DNA from: Lacticaseibacillus nasuensis JCM 17158
GTDB taxonomy: Bacteria; Bacillota; Bacilli; Lactobacillales; Lactobacillaceae
Length of the DNA stretch: 64,000 nt
NCBI RefSeq assembly: GCF_001434705.1
Contig: NZ_AZDJ01000026.1
Coordinates: forward strand, 67,604-131,603
Direction: 5' to 3'
Below, one piece after another: positions 7,655 through 16,593 of the stretch. The notes under the pieces were generated by a model that was given only the letters and a program-made list of their open reading frames with translations, was not told the origin of the DNA and ran no database searches. The position numbers were made by a program, and so were the translations under genes. Position 1 is the stretch's first letter; each line of letters begins with the position of its first letter.

Positions 7655-9013
7655 ATGACAAAGTATTTTGGCACCGATGGCGTCCGTGGCGTCGCGAACC
7701 AGGAATTATCACCCGAATTGGCCTTTCGCCTCGGCCGCTGCGGCGGCTATGTCCTGACGCAACACGCTGAAAGCGACCACCAGCCCTTGGTCTTGGTGGC
7801 CCGCGACACCCGCGCTAGCGGCGAAATGTTGGCCTCTGCGCTGACGGCCGGCTTGCTGTCCGTGGGCATCGAGGTGTTGAACCTCGGCGTCATCACCACG
7901 CCGGCCGTTGCTTACCTGATCAAGGTCCAAGGCGCCGCCGCCGGGATCCAGATTTCCGCGTCGCACAATCCGGCCGCGGATAACGGCATCAAGTTCTTCG
8001 GCCCGGATGGCTACAAGCTGTCCGACGACACCGAAGAAGAAATCGAAGCCTTGCTCGACGCGCCGACGGATGAGCTGCCGCGCCCGGCGGCTGAAGGCTT
8101 GGGCACGGTCGCCGATTATCCAGAAGGCGCCTTGAAGTACACCCAGTTTCTGGAGCAAACCTTAAACGACAACCTCGCCGGCATTCACGTCGCCTTGGAT
8201 GCCGCCAATGGCGCCACCAGCGGCCTGGTGTCTCGGCTGTTTGCCGATTTAGACACGCAGTTTGACACGATGGCCACCAGTCCCGACGGCATCAACATCA
8301 ACGCCGGCGTCGGCTCGACGCATCCTGAGGCCTTGGCCAAGTTCGTCGTAGACAAAGGCGCACAGGTCGGCTTGGCCTTTGACGGGGACGGCGATCGCTG
8401 CATCGCCGTCGACGAAAACGGCGCCATCGTGGATGGCGACAAGATCATGTTCATTTTGGCCAGCGCGATGAAGGCGGCCGGGCGGCTCAAGCACGACACC
8501 GTCGTCACCACGGTCATGAGCAACCTCGGCTTGTACAAGGCCCTGGCGGCCAACGACATGCAGTCCGTTCAAACCGCGGTGGGCGACCGCCACGTCGTCG
8601 AAGAAATGCGCAAGAATGGCTACAACATCGGGGGCGAACAATCCGGCCACGTGGTGCTGTTTGATTACCACAACACCGGGGATGGCATGCTGACCGGCAT
8701 CCACCTGTTGAACGTGATGAAGCAAACCGGCAAGTCCTTATCCGAACTGGCCGCGGCGGTGCACACCTACCCGCAAAAGCTGGTGAACATTCCGGTTGCC
8801 GACAAGGACAACTGGCAAGCCTATCCGGCCATTCAAGACGCCATCACGGCGGTGGAAACCGAAATGGGCGATGAAGGTCGTGTCTTGGTTCGCCCCAGCG
8901 GCACGGAGCCGTTATTGCGGGTGATGGCCGAGGCCCAGACGCAGGATTTGGTGGACCAATATGTCGATCAAATTGCCGAAGTGGTCAAGCGGGAAATGGG
9001 CCAGGCCGAGTAA
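7655..9013 (+). CDS. glmM: Phosphoglucosamine mutase GlmM
   Basis: Converts glucosamine-6-phosphate to glucosamine-1-phosphate for UDP-GlcNAc synthesis. [12 protein letters not shown] is the family N-terminus, QISASHNPA holds the catalytic phosphoserine, FDGDGDRC binds the metal, and [14 protein letters not shown] binds phosphate. An in-frame ATG at 7640 would add MRKVK, but GAGGAAAG at 7642-7649 lies between the two ATGs and fits 7655, giving 452 aa. It is last in the cdaA operon; the nearest terminator is about 240 nt downstream. Confidence 0.95.
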   Translation: MTKYFGTDGVRGVANQELSPELAFRLGRCGGYVLTQHAESDHQPLVLVARDTRASGEMLASALTAGLLSVGIEVLNLGVITTPAVAYLIKVQGAAAGIQISASHNPAADNGIKFFGPDGYKLSDDTEEEIEALLDAPTDELPRPAAEGLGTVADYPEGALKYTQFLEQTLNDNLAGIHVALDAANGATSGLVSRLFADLDTQFDTMATSPDGININAGVGSTHPEALAKFVVDKGAQVGLAFDGDGDRCIAVDENGAIVDGDKIMFILASAMKAAGRLKHDTVVTTVMSNLGLYKALAANDMQSVQTAVGDRHVVEEMRKNGYNIGGEQSGHVVLFDYHNTGDGMLTGIHLLNVMKQTGKSLSELAAAVHTYPQKLVNIPVADKDNWQAYPAIQDAITAVETEMGDEGRVLVRPSGTEPLLRVMAEAQTQDLVDQYVDQIAEVVKREMGQAE

Positions 9014-9038
9014 GCGACCGATTGGCCGGTTGACGGGT

Positions 9039-9075
9039 GTTCACGAATCGTCACCAGTGGTCACGATTCGTGAAC
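9039..9075. repeat. 37-bp near-perfect palindrome downstream of glmM
   Basis: Arms GTTCACGAATCGT and ACGATTCGTGAAC match over 13 bp, and the centre adds ACCA/TGGT pairing around a G. It lies 26 nt after the glmM stop codon. An A run follows it, so it is not a plus-strand intrinsic terminator. Confidence 0.75.
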
Positions 9076-9252
9076 AAAAAAGGCCATTTGCCAAGCGAAA
9101 ACCTACCGCGATTTTTGGCCGAAAAGCCAACCGGGACGCGGGATTCAGCCGCTTGGCCCCGATTTTTCCGGCGGATTTTGGGCGCTGAGCTGCCCAGTTA
9201 TCCGGTGAACGGGCGTATTCAGCGCCAGAATGCGCGTCAATTTTTTGAATGA

Positions 9253-9296
9253 ATCGCGCTAACGCATGAGCGACTTGCGTTAGCGCGATTTTTTTA
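9253..9296 (+). terminator. Terminator of the cdaA-cdaR-glmM operon
   Basis: A 14-bp stem (ATCGCGCTAACGCA/TGCGTTAGCGCGAT), a 9-nt loop and a T run. The bases between glmM and this terminator (9014-9252) hold only the palindrome and no credible gene. Confidence 0.88.
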
Positions 9297-9473
9297 CGGT
9301 TCGCCCGGGCTTGGCAAACCCGAAATTGCTGCATAAAAACGACTGTGCACCGTCTGTTCATTCAGAATTTATGCAGCGGCCAGTAAAGTGCCCAGCATGA
9401 GCATTTTCCAAAAAATGATCGTGGGTTTAGACCAATTTAAGGAAAACTAAGTATACCAATCTTCAGAAACGAC

Positions 9474-9502
9474 TTGACAGGCCCGACTCATCAGGTTATA
9501 TT
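9474..9502 (+). promoter_or_regulatory. Sigma-A promoter of glmS
   Basis: TTGACA (9474-9479), a 17-bp spacer and TATATT (9497-9502). The start is predicted near 9509, leaving only about 65 nt of leader. That is too short for a glmS ribozyme. The 9297-9473 stretch upstream has an inverted repeat CTGCATAAA/TTTATGCAG (about 9328-9378) but no gene. Confidence 0.85.
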
Positions 9503-9572
9503 TGCTAACATCAACCGACAACCAATTACGGGAATCGGCCTAAACCAATTATGAGATGAAGGATGGGATACT

Positions 9573-11381
9573 ATGTGTGGAATTGTTGGCGTCATTGGCA
9601 AGACGGATGCGACGGCGGTGTTGCTCGGCGGCTTGAAGCGCCTCGAGTACCGGGGGTATGATTCGGCGGGCGTGTACGTCAACGACCAGGCTGGCCACGA
9701 TCACCTGGTGAAGGCCGTGGGCAAAATTGCGGCGCTGGAAGCGGCAATCGGCCCCGACGTGCAAGGCGTGATGGGCATCGGCCACACGCGTTGGGCCACC
9801 AATGGCAAGCCTACTGAGGCCAACGCCCACCCGCATGTTTCTAACGACGAGCGCTTCTACCTCGTGCACAACGGCGTCATCACCAATGCCGCCGCGTTGC
9901 GCGCCGAGTACTTAAGCGACGTCACGTTTGCCAGCGACACCGATACCGAAGTCGTCGTGCAACTGGTGGCCGCTTTTGCCCGCGCCGGCGAGGCCACCAA
10001 GGCCGCCTTTCGCCACGCCTTGCAGCTGCTGGACGGCTCCTACGCCTTTGCGTTGGTCGATCGCCTCGACCCGACGGCGCTGTATATCGCCAAGAACAAA
10101 AGCCCCTTGCTGATTGGCAAGGGGGCTGGGTTCAACGTCGTGGCGTCAGACGCGTTAGCGATGCTGGACCAAACCGACCAGTTCGTCGCGTTAAACGACG
10201 AGGAAATCGTGACCTTGACCAAGACGGCGATTCAGATCGAGACGCTGGCCGGCGACCCGGTCACCCGCGAGCCGTTTACGGTGCACCTCGATGCGCACGA
10301 CACCGGCAAGGGCACCTACGAGTATTACATGCTCAAGGAAATCGACGAGCAGCCAGCGGTGATGCGTCGCCTGGTCGCCACCTACACCAAAGACGGCGCC
10401 GTGCAGTTGCCGGCCGCTTTGCTCAAGGCGCTGGCCGGCGCCAGCCAGCTGGTCATCGTGGCGGCCGGGACGAGCTACCACGCCGGGCTGGTCGGCCGCG
10501 GCTTGTTCGAATCGCTAGCGGGGATTCCCACCAGCGTCGAGTTAGCCTCTGAATACGGCTACCACCAAGGGCTGCTGACGGCCAAACCATTTTTCATCTT
10601 CCTGACGCAAAGCGGGGAAACCGCCGATATTCGCCAGGTGCTGGTGCAGGTGAAGGCCAAGGGTTACCCGAGCCTGACCATCACCAACGTCGGTAGCTCG
10701 ACATTGGCCCGCGAGGCGGACTACGCGCTGGAGCTCCACGCCGGTCCGGAAATCGCCGTCGCGTCGACGAAGGCCTACACGGCGCAGGTCGCCTTGCAGG
10801 CGCTGGTGGCCAAGGGGCTCGGCGTGGCGTTAGGGCAACCGGCCGCCACGGCCTTCGACGTCGTGCATCAGCTGGGGTTGGCCGCCGCCGGCCAACAAGC
10901 CTTGATCGACCAAAAATCTCGGCTGCATGAGCTGGCCCGTGACTTGTTTGCCACCACGCGCAACGCCTTTTACATCGGGCGCGGCACAGATTATTACATC
11001 AGCTTGGAGGCGGCGCTGAAGCTCAAGGAAATCTCCTATGTGCAAGCCGAGGGGTTTGCCGCCGGTGAATTGAAGCACGGCACCATTGCCTTGATCGAGC
11101 AAGACACGCCGGTGGTTGCCATCATCACCGACCCGGCCACCGCCGCGCATACCCGCAGCAACGCCGAAGAAGCCGCGGCGCGTGGCGCCAAGGTCCTGTT
11201 CATCGCCGCGCGAAGCGAAGCCGAGCCGAGCGATCAGCTGATCATTCCGGACATTGACCCGCGCCTGTCGCCGCTGTTGACGATTATCCCCGGGCAACTA
11301 CTGGGGTATTACACCAGCTACGACCGCGGCTACGATGTCGACAAGCCGCGCAACCTCGCCAAGTCCGTCACGGTTGAATAA
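9573..11381 (+). CDS. glmS: Glutamine-fructose-6-phosphate aminotransferase (isomerizing) GlmS
   Basis: Makes glucosamine-6-phosphate from fructose-6-phosphate and glutamine, the committed step to cell-wall amino sugars. MCGIVGVIG supplies the N-terminal nucleophile Cys after Met removal, with GHTRWATNGKP and the LVHNG region of the glutaminase domain. Two SIS domains follow (AAGTSYHAG and TQSGETADIRQ; IGRGTDYY later), ending PRNLAKSVTVE. At 602 aa it is normal length. It is downstream of glmM but has its own promoter. Confidence 0.96.
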   Translation: MCGIVGVIGKTDATAVLLGGLKRLEYRGYDSAGVYVNDQAGHDHLVKAVGKIAALEAAIGPDVQGVMGIGHTRWATNGKPTEANAHPHVSNDERFYLVHNGVITNAAALRAEYLSDVTFASDTDTEVVVQLVAAFARAGEATKAAFRHALQLLDGSYAFALVDRLDPTALYIAKNKSPLLIGKGAGFNVVASDALAMLDQTDQFVALNDEEIVTLTKTAIQIETLAGDPVTREPFTVHLDAHDTGKGTYEYYMLKEIDEQPAVMRRLVATYTKDGAVQLPAALLKALAGASQLVIVAAGTSYHAGLVGRGLFESLAGIPTSVELASEYGYHQGLLTAKPFFIFLTQSGETADIRQVLVQVKAKGYPSLTITNVGSSTLAREADYALELHAGPEIAVASTKAYTAQVALQALVAKGLGVALGQPAATAFDVVHQLGLAAAGQQALIDQKSRLHELARDLFATTRNAFYIGRGTDYYISLEAALKLKEISYVQAEGFAAGELKHGTIALIEQDTPVVAIITDPATAAHTRSNAEEAAARGAKVLFIAARSEAEPSDQLIIPDIDPRLSPLLTIIPGQLLGYYTSYDRGYDVDKPRNLAKSVTVE

Positions 11382-11384
11382 CCT

Positions 11385-11424
11385 AAAAAGCACCGCGCGC
11401 AGATTTTTGCGCGCGGTGCTTTTT
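11385..11424. terminator. Bidirectional terminator between glmS and pepF
   Basis: AAAAAGCACCGCGCGC paired with GCGCGCGGTGCTTTTT, serving two convergent genes. Confidence 0.9.
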
Positions 11425-11429
11425 ATTGG

Positions 11430-13220
11430 TTAAAGATATTGTTGGCTCAAGTCGATGAATTGTTGGGCGTCCTTGGCGGCGAGGTCGATGCCTTGCTGCC
11501 AAAAATCCGGTTGGGTCAAGTCGACGCCGAGGTGCTTTTGCGCCAATTCCTCGGTGGACATGTTGGCCGTATCCTGCAACAAGGCGATGTAGGCGGCTTC
11601 GAAGTCGCCGCCGCCAGCTTGCGCCTTGGCGTAGATGCCGCTCGAGAACAGGTAGCCGAAGGTGTACGGGAAGTTGTAAAACGCCACGTCGGTAATGTAG
11701 AAGTGGAGCTTGTCGGCCCAATACATCGGGTCAAAAGTGCTGATGCCACCGGCGTAACCTTCTTGTTGCGCGGCGGTCATCATCGCCTTGAGTTCCGGCA
11801 CCGTCACCGTGCCGTGTTGGCGAGCGTCGTAGAACTTGCGCTCAAACAAGTAGCGGGCGTGAATGTTCAGCAGCATCGCCAACGGGTTGCTCATTTTCGC
11901 GTCGAGCAAGTTCAGCTGCTCGGCGGGAGAGGTGGCGGCCTTGACGGTCGCGTCGGCGACGATCAACTCGGCAAACGTCGAGGCGGTTTCGGCGACGTTC
12001 ATCGCGTAGTCGCGGCGCAGCGCCGGGAAGTCCTTCAAGACGCTGTTGTGAAAGGCGTGGCCGAGCTCATGGGCGATGGTGGAGACGCCGGACGCCGAGC
12101 CGTCGAAGGTCATGAAGATCCGCGCCTCTTTGGTATCGGGGACGCTGGTCATGTAGCCGCCGGCGCGCTTGCCCGGCCGGTCTTCGGCTTCGATCCAGCC
12201 ATGTTCAAAGGCGTGCTGCGCAAAGGCGGCCATTTTCGGCGAGAACTTGCCGAAGTTATCGATGATAAACTCGGCGGCTTCATCGAAGGTGTAGGTCTTG
12301 GGTTGATAATCGCCCACGACCACCGGGGCCCACTGGTCGTACCATGGCATGCTGGCTTGGCCTTGCAGCTTGGCTTTTTGCTGAAGGTAGGCGACGAATG
12401 GGGCCTTGTTGGCGCTGACCGTGCCCCACATTTGGTCCAAGGTGGCGCGACTCATGCGGGTGGTTTCCAGCGGCTTTTGCAGGTAGTCGGTGATGCCATG
12501 CGCACGGTAGTTGGCCAGGCGGAAGCCGGCGAGGTGGTTCAGCGTGTCGGCAAAAGCCGGCGCATTCTTGCTCCAAGTCGCCTCCCAGCGGGCAAAGGTG
12601 TCCTTGCGATCGGCTTCGTCCAGGCTAGATTCGAAGCGGTTTTGCGTTTGGCCCGCCGACAGCTCGCTGCCGTCTGCCATGGTGAAGCGCTGCTCACCGG
12701 ACAACAGATCATAGTGGTTGCCCCAGCCTTGGAAGCCGTCGATGGCCAGATTGTTGATGAGCGCTTCAGAGGCGTCGTCGAGCAATTCCTGGCCGTGTTG
12801 GCGCAGCTCGGTGAGGTTAAAGGCGATGGTGGTGAAGGCCGAATCGGCACACAACCGGGCAAAATCGTCATCGCTCATGGCCACGAGTTTCTTTTGCAGC
12901 GCCGTGGTGGCGGCCGCGGCAGCGGTGGCGACGGTTTGGACCTGATTCATCACGACGCCGGCTTGTTCGTTGGCGGTATCGGCGGATTGAATCATGTTGG
13001 CAAAGGTACCGGCCGTGCTCAGCCCGTTTTCGACGTCTTCCAGCGTGGTCAGAATGGCGCTGAGCTTGGCAAAATCCGGGGCGCTGGCATCCCAGTCGGC
13101 GATGGCACTGGCCACGGTCGGAATCTCCGCGGCGACGGCTTGGATGCGGGCCTGCAGTTGGGGTGACGTGATGCCCCCGGGGAAAATGGACTCGAGGTCC
13201 CAATTGATTGGATAACTCAT
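11430..13220 (-). CDS. pepF: M3-family oligoendopeptidase (PepF type)
   Basis: A cytosolic zinc oligopeptidase of 596 aa. The zinc site TIAHELGHAFH (HExxH, about residue 385) sits in the C-terminal M3 catalytic domain, after an all-helical N-terminal domain. The minus-strand start ATGAGTTATCC is preceded by TAGGAGG. It is monocistronic and convergent with glmS. The family trims peptides taken up by oligopeptide transport; the symbol pepF is by family resemblance. Confidence 0.9.
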   Translation of the reverse strand: MSYPINWDLESIFPGGITSPQLQARIQAVAAEIPTVASAIADWDASAPDFAKLSAILTTLEDVENGLSTAGTFANMIQSADTANEQAGVVMNQVQTVATAAAAATTALQKKLVAMSDDDFARLCADSAFTTIAFNLTELRQHGQELLDDASEALINNLAIDGFQGWGNHYDLLSGEQRFTMADGSELSAGQTQNRFESSLDEADRKDTFARWEATWSKNAPAFADTLNHLAGFRLANYRAHGITDYLQKPLETTRMSRATLDQMWGTVSANKAPFVAYLQQKAKLQGQASMPWYDQWAPVVVGDYQPKTYTFDEAAEFIIDNFGKFSPKMAAFAQHAFEHGWIEAEDRPGKRAGGYMTSVPDTKEARIFMTFDGSASGVSTIAHELGHAFHNSVLKDFPALRRDYAMNVAETASTFAELIVADATVKAATSPAEQLNLLDAKMSNPLAMLLNIHARYLFERKFYDARQHGTVTVPELKAMMTAAQQEGYAGGISTFDPMYWADKLHFYITDVAFYNFPYTFGYLFSSGIYAKAQAGGGDFEAAYIALLQDTANMSTEELAQKHLGVDLTQPDFWQQGIDLAAKDAQQFIDLSQQYL

Positions 13221-13306
13221 AGATGCCTCCTAGATTTCACAGAATAGTCTCATTCTACGCGTGATGGCGGCAATATGGTATGCTAAATCTCGTGGAGGTG
13301 GGGAAA

Positions 13307-13786
13307 ATGCGCAAGCAACGCAAGTGGTGGCTGGTGATGGGCGCCGTCGTCGTCGTGTTGTTCATCAGCTCCAGCATGACCTATGGCCAACAAACTTTGA
13401 TCCCATTATTGCAGCGCCTGCTAGCCCGCCAGCCCGGGCGGGGGCTGCTGAGCGGCATCGACTTCACCTATGCCGGCACGCGGATTTCCATTCGCCACCT
13501 CGGCTATTTTGCCTTCATTGAATTTTTCCTGCGCAAGTCGGCGCATGTCGCGATTTATTTTCTGCTTGGGCTCGCCGGCAGCTTCGGGTTGCAAAAACGG
13601 GTGACGCCGACTTGGCTGCGCGCGGTGCTGACGGTGCTGGCCTGCGCCGGCGTGGCGGCGTTTGATGAGTTTCACCAGCTCTTGACCGGGGGCCGCTCGC
13701 CCTTATTTCAAGACGTGATGCTCGACACGGTCGCCGCGGCGGTGGCGGTCGGGCTCGGCTTGCTGCTGACGCGGCGGCGCCGTTAA
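13307..13786 (+). CDS. VanZ family membrane protein
   Basis: 159 aa from ATG 13307, which is preceded by GGAGGTG (13294-13300). An ATG at 13280 lies inside the likely -10 (TGGTATGCT) and is rejected. It has an N-terminal membrane helix, a central hydrophobic segment after FFLRKSAHVAIYFLLG, then DEFHQLLTGGRSPLFQDVMLDT, the VanZ signature, and a last helix. VanZ-like proteins occur widely in Firmicutes; teicoplanin resistance is known only for the transposon version, so no resistance role should be assumed. Confidence 0.82.
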   Translation: MRKQRKWWLVMGAVVVVLFISSSMTYGQQTLIPLLQRLLARQPGRGLLSGIDFTYAGTRISIRHLGYFAFIEFFLRKSAHVAIYFLLGLAGSFGLQKRVTPTWLRAVLTVLACAGVAAFDEFHQLLTGGRSPLFQDVMLDTVAAAVAVGLGLLLTRRRR

Positions 13787-13812
13787 TTCCGGTGGCATCG
13801 CTGGGTGCAGTT

Positions 13813-13822
13813 TGGTATACTA
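13813..13822 (+). promoter_or_regulatory. Extended -10 promoter of yebC
   Basis: The stretch contains TGGTATACT, a TGn extended -10 about 45 nt upstream of the yebC start codon, with no clear -35. Confidence 0.6.
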
Positions 13823-13864
13823 CTATCGGTACATTTCCATATCATCTACGAAAGAGGGTTTATC

Positions 13865-14599
13865 ATGTCAGGACACAGCAAATGGCATAATATCCAGGGC
13901 CGTAAGAATGCTCAGGACGCCAAGCGTGGCAAAATTTTCCAAAAAATCTCACGGGAACTTTTTATGGCTGCAAAGCAAGGTGGTTCTGACCCCAACAACA
14001 ACCCTGCCCTTCGGTTAGTAATGGATAAGGCTCGCGCGGCTAACATGCCTAAGGACAACGTGAAACGGGCGTTGGATAAGGCGGATGGCGGCGACACGAC
14101 GCGTTACGATGAAGTGACCTATGAAGGGTATGGCCCAGGCGGTGTTGCCGTCTTGGTTCATGCCTTGACGGATAACAAGAATCGGACCAGTTCCAGCGTC
14201 CGCGTGGCCATTACTCGCCATGGCGGCACGATGGCTGGGGCCGGCGCGGTGGCGTACATGTTCAACCGCCGCGGCTACTTCGTGATCGATCGCGAAGACC
14301 TGGACGTCACGGAAGATCAAATGTTGGAAGCGGTGCTGGAAGCCGGGGCCGAGGACTTACAAACCAGTCCGGAAGCCTTTGAAATCTACACCGATCCTAA
14401 GGACTTCGCGGCCGTGCGCGATTCGCTAGAGGAACAAGGCTTCAAGTTCTCTACCAGTGAGTTGACCATGGTGCCGCAAAACCTGACGCCGGTGCCGGCA
14501 GACAAGGTCGAAACCATGCAAAACATGATCGACGCCTTGGAAGACGACGATGACGTGCAAGACGTCTACACCGCCGCCGACTGGCCGGACGAAGACTAG
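13865..14599 (+). CDS. yebC: YebC/PmpR family transcriptional/translational regulator
   Basis: 244 aa from the family start [14 protein letters not shown], preceded by AAAGAGGG. The upstream in-frame ATG at 13805 lies upstream of the promoter and is not used. Conserved blocks include [29 protein letters not shown] and [10 protein letters not shown] at the end. The family was described as DNA-binding regulators, and later as factors that help ribosomes at difficult sequences such as proline stretches. Monocistronic. Confidence 0.93.
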   Translation: MSGHSKWHNIQGRKNAQDAKRGKIFQKISRELFMAAKQGGSDPNNNPALRLVMDKARAANMPKDNVKRALDKADGGDTTRYDEVTYEGYGPGGVAVLVHALTDNKNRTSSSVRVAITRHGGTMAGAGAVAYMFNRRGYFVIDREDLDVTEDQMLEAVLEAGAEDLQTSPEAFEIYTDPKDFAAVRDSLEEQGFKFSTSELTMVPQNLTPVPADKVETMQNMIDALEDDDDVQDVYTAADWPDED

Positions 14600-14602
14600 C
14601 GC

Positions 14603-14668
14603 AGCGAAGAAAGGCGGTTTGAATCCGCCGGGTAGCCTAGCTAGCTGTTCGGATTCAGCCTTTCGCAG
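14603..14668 (+). other. Bipartite hairpin in the yebC 3' region
   Basis: Nested pairs GAAAGGC/GCCTTTC and TGAATCCG/CGGATTCA enclose a short CTAGCTAG dyad. No T run follows. The true terminator is separate, about 20 nt further on. Confidence 0.55.
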
Positions 14669-14689
14669 CGACACATTACTGAAATCACC

Positions 14690-14719
14690 AAGCACATGAC
14701 CGCGGTCATGTGCTTTTTT
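14690..14719 (+). terminator. Terminator after yebC
   Basis: Perfect stem AAGCACATGACC/GGTCATGTGCTT with a minimal loop and T run. Confidence 0.88.
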
Positions 14720-14784
14720 GTTTGCCGCCCCGTTGCATTTTTCCCTGATAACGTTAAAATGGCGCCAATGCAGGAGGTGGCATC

Positions 14785-16359
14785 ATGACAGTGACGATTG
14801 GCGATTGTTTGCGCCTGCCCGCGTTGCGCGGGGCGAATTTACTCACCGACGCGCGCGGGCTCGACTGGCCGGTGACGGCGGTGTCGGTGTTGGAATATTC
14901 CGAGGTGACCCCGATTCAACAAACCCTCGTCGACCAGATTCACTACCAAGGCCACGAGCTTGTGCTCACGGCCTTCGCCGACGTGCGCGACAACGTCACC
15001 GCCCAGTGCGAAAACATTCGCCGGCTGAAAAGCCAAGGCGACACCGGCTTGGTGTTGTTTTACGTCGGCATCTTGATGCCCAAGGTCGACCCGCTGGTGG
15101 TGGCGCTAGCCAATTCGCTGGATTATGCCATCATCATGATGCCGCTAAACGACCCGCACCCGGCGTACAGCGAGGTGATCAGCGACGTGATGCAGGCGAT
15201 TTTTCTCGACCACATGCACAACCCGATGTTTGCCATGGATCTGCTGGAGCAGGCGACCAAGCTGCCGCCGGCGCAACACACCGTCGACACCGTGGTGCGC
15301 ATGGTGGCCGACCGGCTACACGTCGGCGTCGCGTTGTTCAACCGCGACGGGCAGGTGATCACGGCGTGTGCCTGGCCGACGACGGCCAGCGAAGACTGGG
15401 GTGCCTTTGCCCGCGTCCATTTCGACGCGGGGACCGCGCCGCTAGACGCCCGCCACCAATACTGGGAGAAAGTCTCGGATGATCCGCGGCTGGGCACTGT
15501 GTGGCTGCTGTTGCTGCAAGACGGCGGCACGCTAGACGTCTATGCGCGCGGCGAGGTGGTGTCGACGCTACAAATCGCCTTGAATCTGTGGGGCCAAAAC
15601 CCGACGGCGATGAGTCGCGGCGCGTTGCTGTCGGCCATCATGGCGGGGGACCCGGTGCAGATTCAGCGGCTGGCGGCATTTTATCACGTGGCGCTGGCGG
15701 ATCTGCGCCAAGGCTGGCTGATTCCGCAGTTTACCGGCCAGGACCGCGCGCGCCAGCAAGGCCAGCTGGTGGCGCTGGTGGGCCAAACGGCGCCGGTGGC
15801 CCTGTGTGAACGCTACGATAATTTATTATTTCTGTTTCCCCGCGGCCACCTCGCACCGGGGGCCATGCAGGCGGTGAGCGCGAAGTTGGCGGCCGCCACT
15901 AAGGCCTGGGGCTACCCGGTGCCGCCGGTGGTGTGTCCCGTGCTGGCGGATGTGGCGGCGTTGAAGGCCGCCGCGGCGCTGGTGAAAACCGCGGCGATCG
16001 ACGCGACGAAGATTTTTCCGCGCCGGGCCACGCTGAGCCTCGGTGACTTGCGGCTGGCTGCGCGGTGTCGCGCGGCGATTGGCACGGGGGCGGCCGAGAA
16101 CGCCGCCAAGCGCGCCGCGGCGCGCCAGCTGGTGGGGCTGCCCACCGAGCCGACGCTATTTGACACCGCCAGCGCCTACTTGTTGGATTGCGATGGCAAG
16201 GTGGCGGCGGTGGCCCAGCAGCTGTTCGTCCACCCCAACACGGTGAGCTATCGGCTGCACAAGTTAAGCACGCGCCTCGGCTTCACGGTGGGGGCGATGC
16301 CAGATTCCGACTGGCTCTACGAGTTGGCCGGCAGTGAGCGATTATTAAGTGAATCATGA
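14785..16359 (+). CDS. PucR family transcriptional regulator
   Basis: 524 aa. The N-terminal PucR domain (about residues 3-125, starting VTIGDCLRLPALRGANLL) is followed by a long GGDEF-like middle region and a C-terminal helix-turn-helix of the PucR/CdaR type (VAQQLFVHPNTVSYRLHKL, about 480-500). The family usually activates purine, hydantoin or polyamine catabolism genes. AGGAGGTGG before the ATG is a strong Shine-Dalgarno. It precedes, on the same strand, a nucleobase-type permease, a DUF917 protein and a hydantoinase-type protein, which are its likely targets; a terminator separates them. Confidence 0.88.
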   Translation: MTVTIGDCLRLPALRGANLLTDARGLDWPVTAVSVLEYSEVTPIQQTLVDQIHYQGHELVLTAFADVRDNVTAQCENIRRLKSQGDTGLVLFYVGILMPKVDPLVVALANSLDYAIIMMPLNDPHPAYSEVISDVMQAIFLDHMHNPMFAMDLLEQATKLPPAQHTVDTVVRMVADRLHVGVALFNRDGQVITACAWPTTASEDWGAFARVHFDAGTAPLDARHQYWEKVSDDPRLGTVWLLLLQDGGTLDVYARGEVVSTLQIALNLWGQNPTAMSRGALLSAIMAGDPVQIQRLAAFYHVALADLRQGWLIPQFTGQDRARQQGQLVALVGQTAPVALCERYDNLLFLFPRGHLAPGAMQAVSAKLAAATKAWGYPVPPVVCPVLADVAALKAAAALVKTAAIDATKIFPRRATLSLGDLRLAARCRAAIGTGAAENAAKRAAARQLVGLPTEPTLFDTASAYLLDCDGKVAAVAQQLFVHPNTVSYRLHKLSTRLGFTVGAMPDSDWLYELAGSERLLSES

Positions 16360-16363
16360 GAGA

Positions 16364-16409
16364 CACCGGTCAAGATTGGGGGAATCCCCAATGCGGCCGG
16401 TGCTTTTTT
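16364..16409 (+). terminator. Terminator after the PucR regulator gene
   Basis: CACCGG/CCGGTG outside and ATTGGGG/CCCCAAT inside, followed by a T run. Confidence 0.85.
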
Positions 16410-16593
16410 GTGGCCAGCCATAATGCCATTAAAAGGTGATGAGCGTACACTGTAACACCAATGGAGTATAAATATTAATTCAAACGCCGAATGTTTGTGA
16501 TTTGTCTGGTATTTATACGAGTAATATTCATAATCAGCGTTAATGATGGGAACCGGCACTCGTCGAATTCTCATGATTCGCCAAGGAGGGCTT

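Noticed and set aside
9221..9230. AGCGCCAGAA upstream of glmS, resembling the cleavage core of the glmS ribozyme
   Set aside because: The glmS promoter (9474-9502) lies downstream of it, no further ribozyme core follows, and the mapped-looking leader is only about 65 nt.
11439..13166. 575-aa open frame opposite pepF
   Set aside because: Shadow of the intact M3 peptidase gene on the other strand; low-complexity Gly/Val/Arg composition.
16475..16500. Possible PurBox (CCGAATGTT) before the NCS1 permease gene
   Set aside because: It departs from the CCGAACAWT core and has no paired second box, so it cannot be supported.
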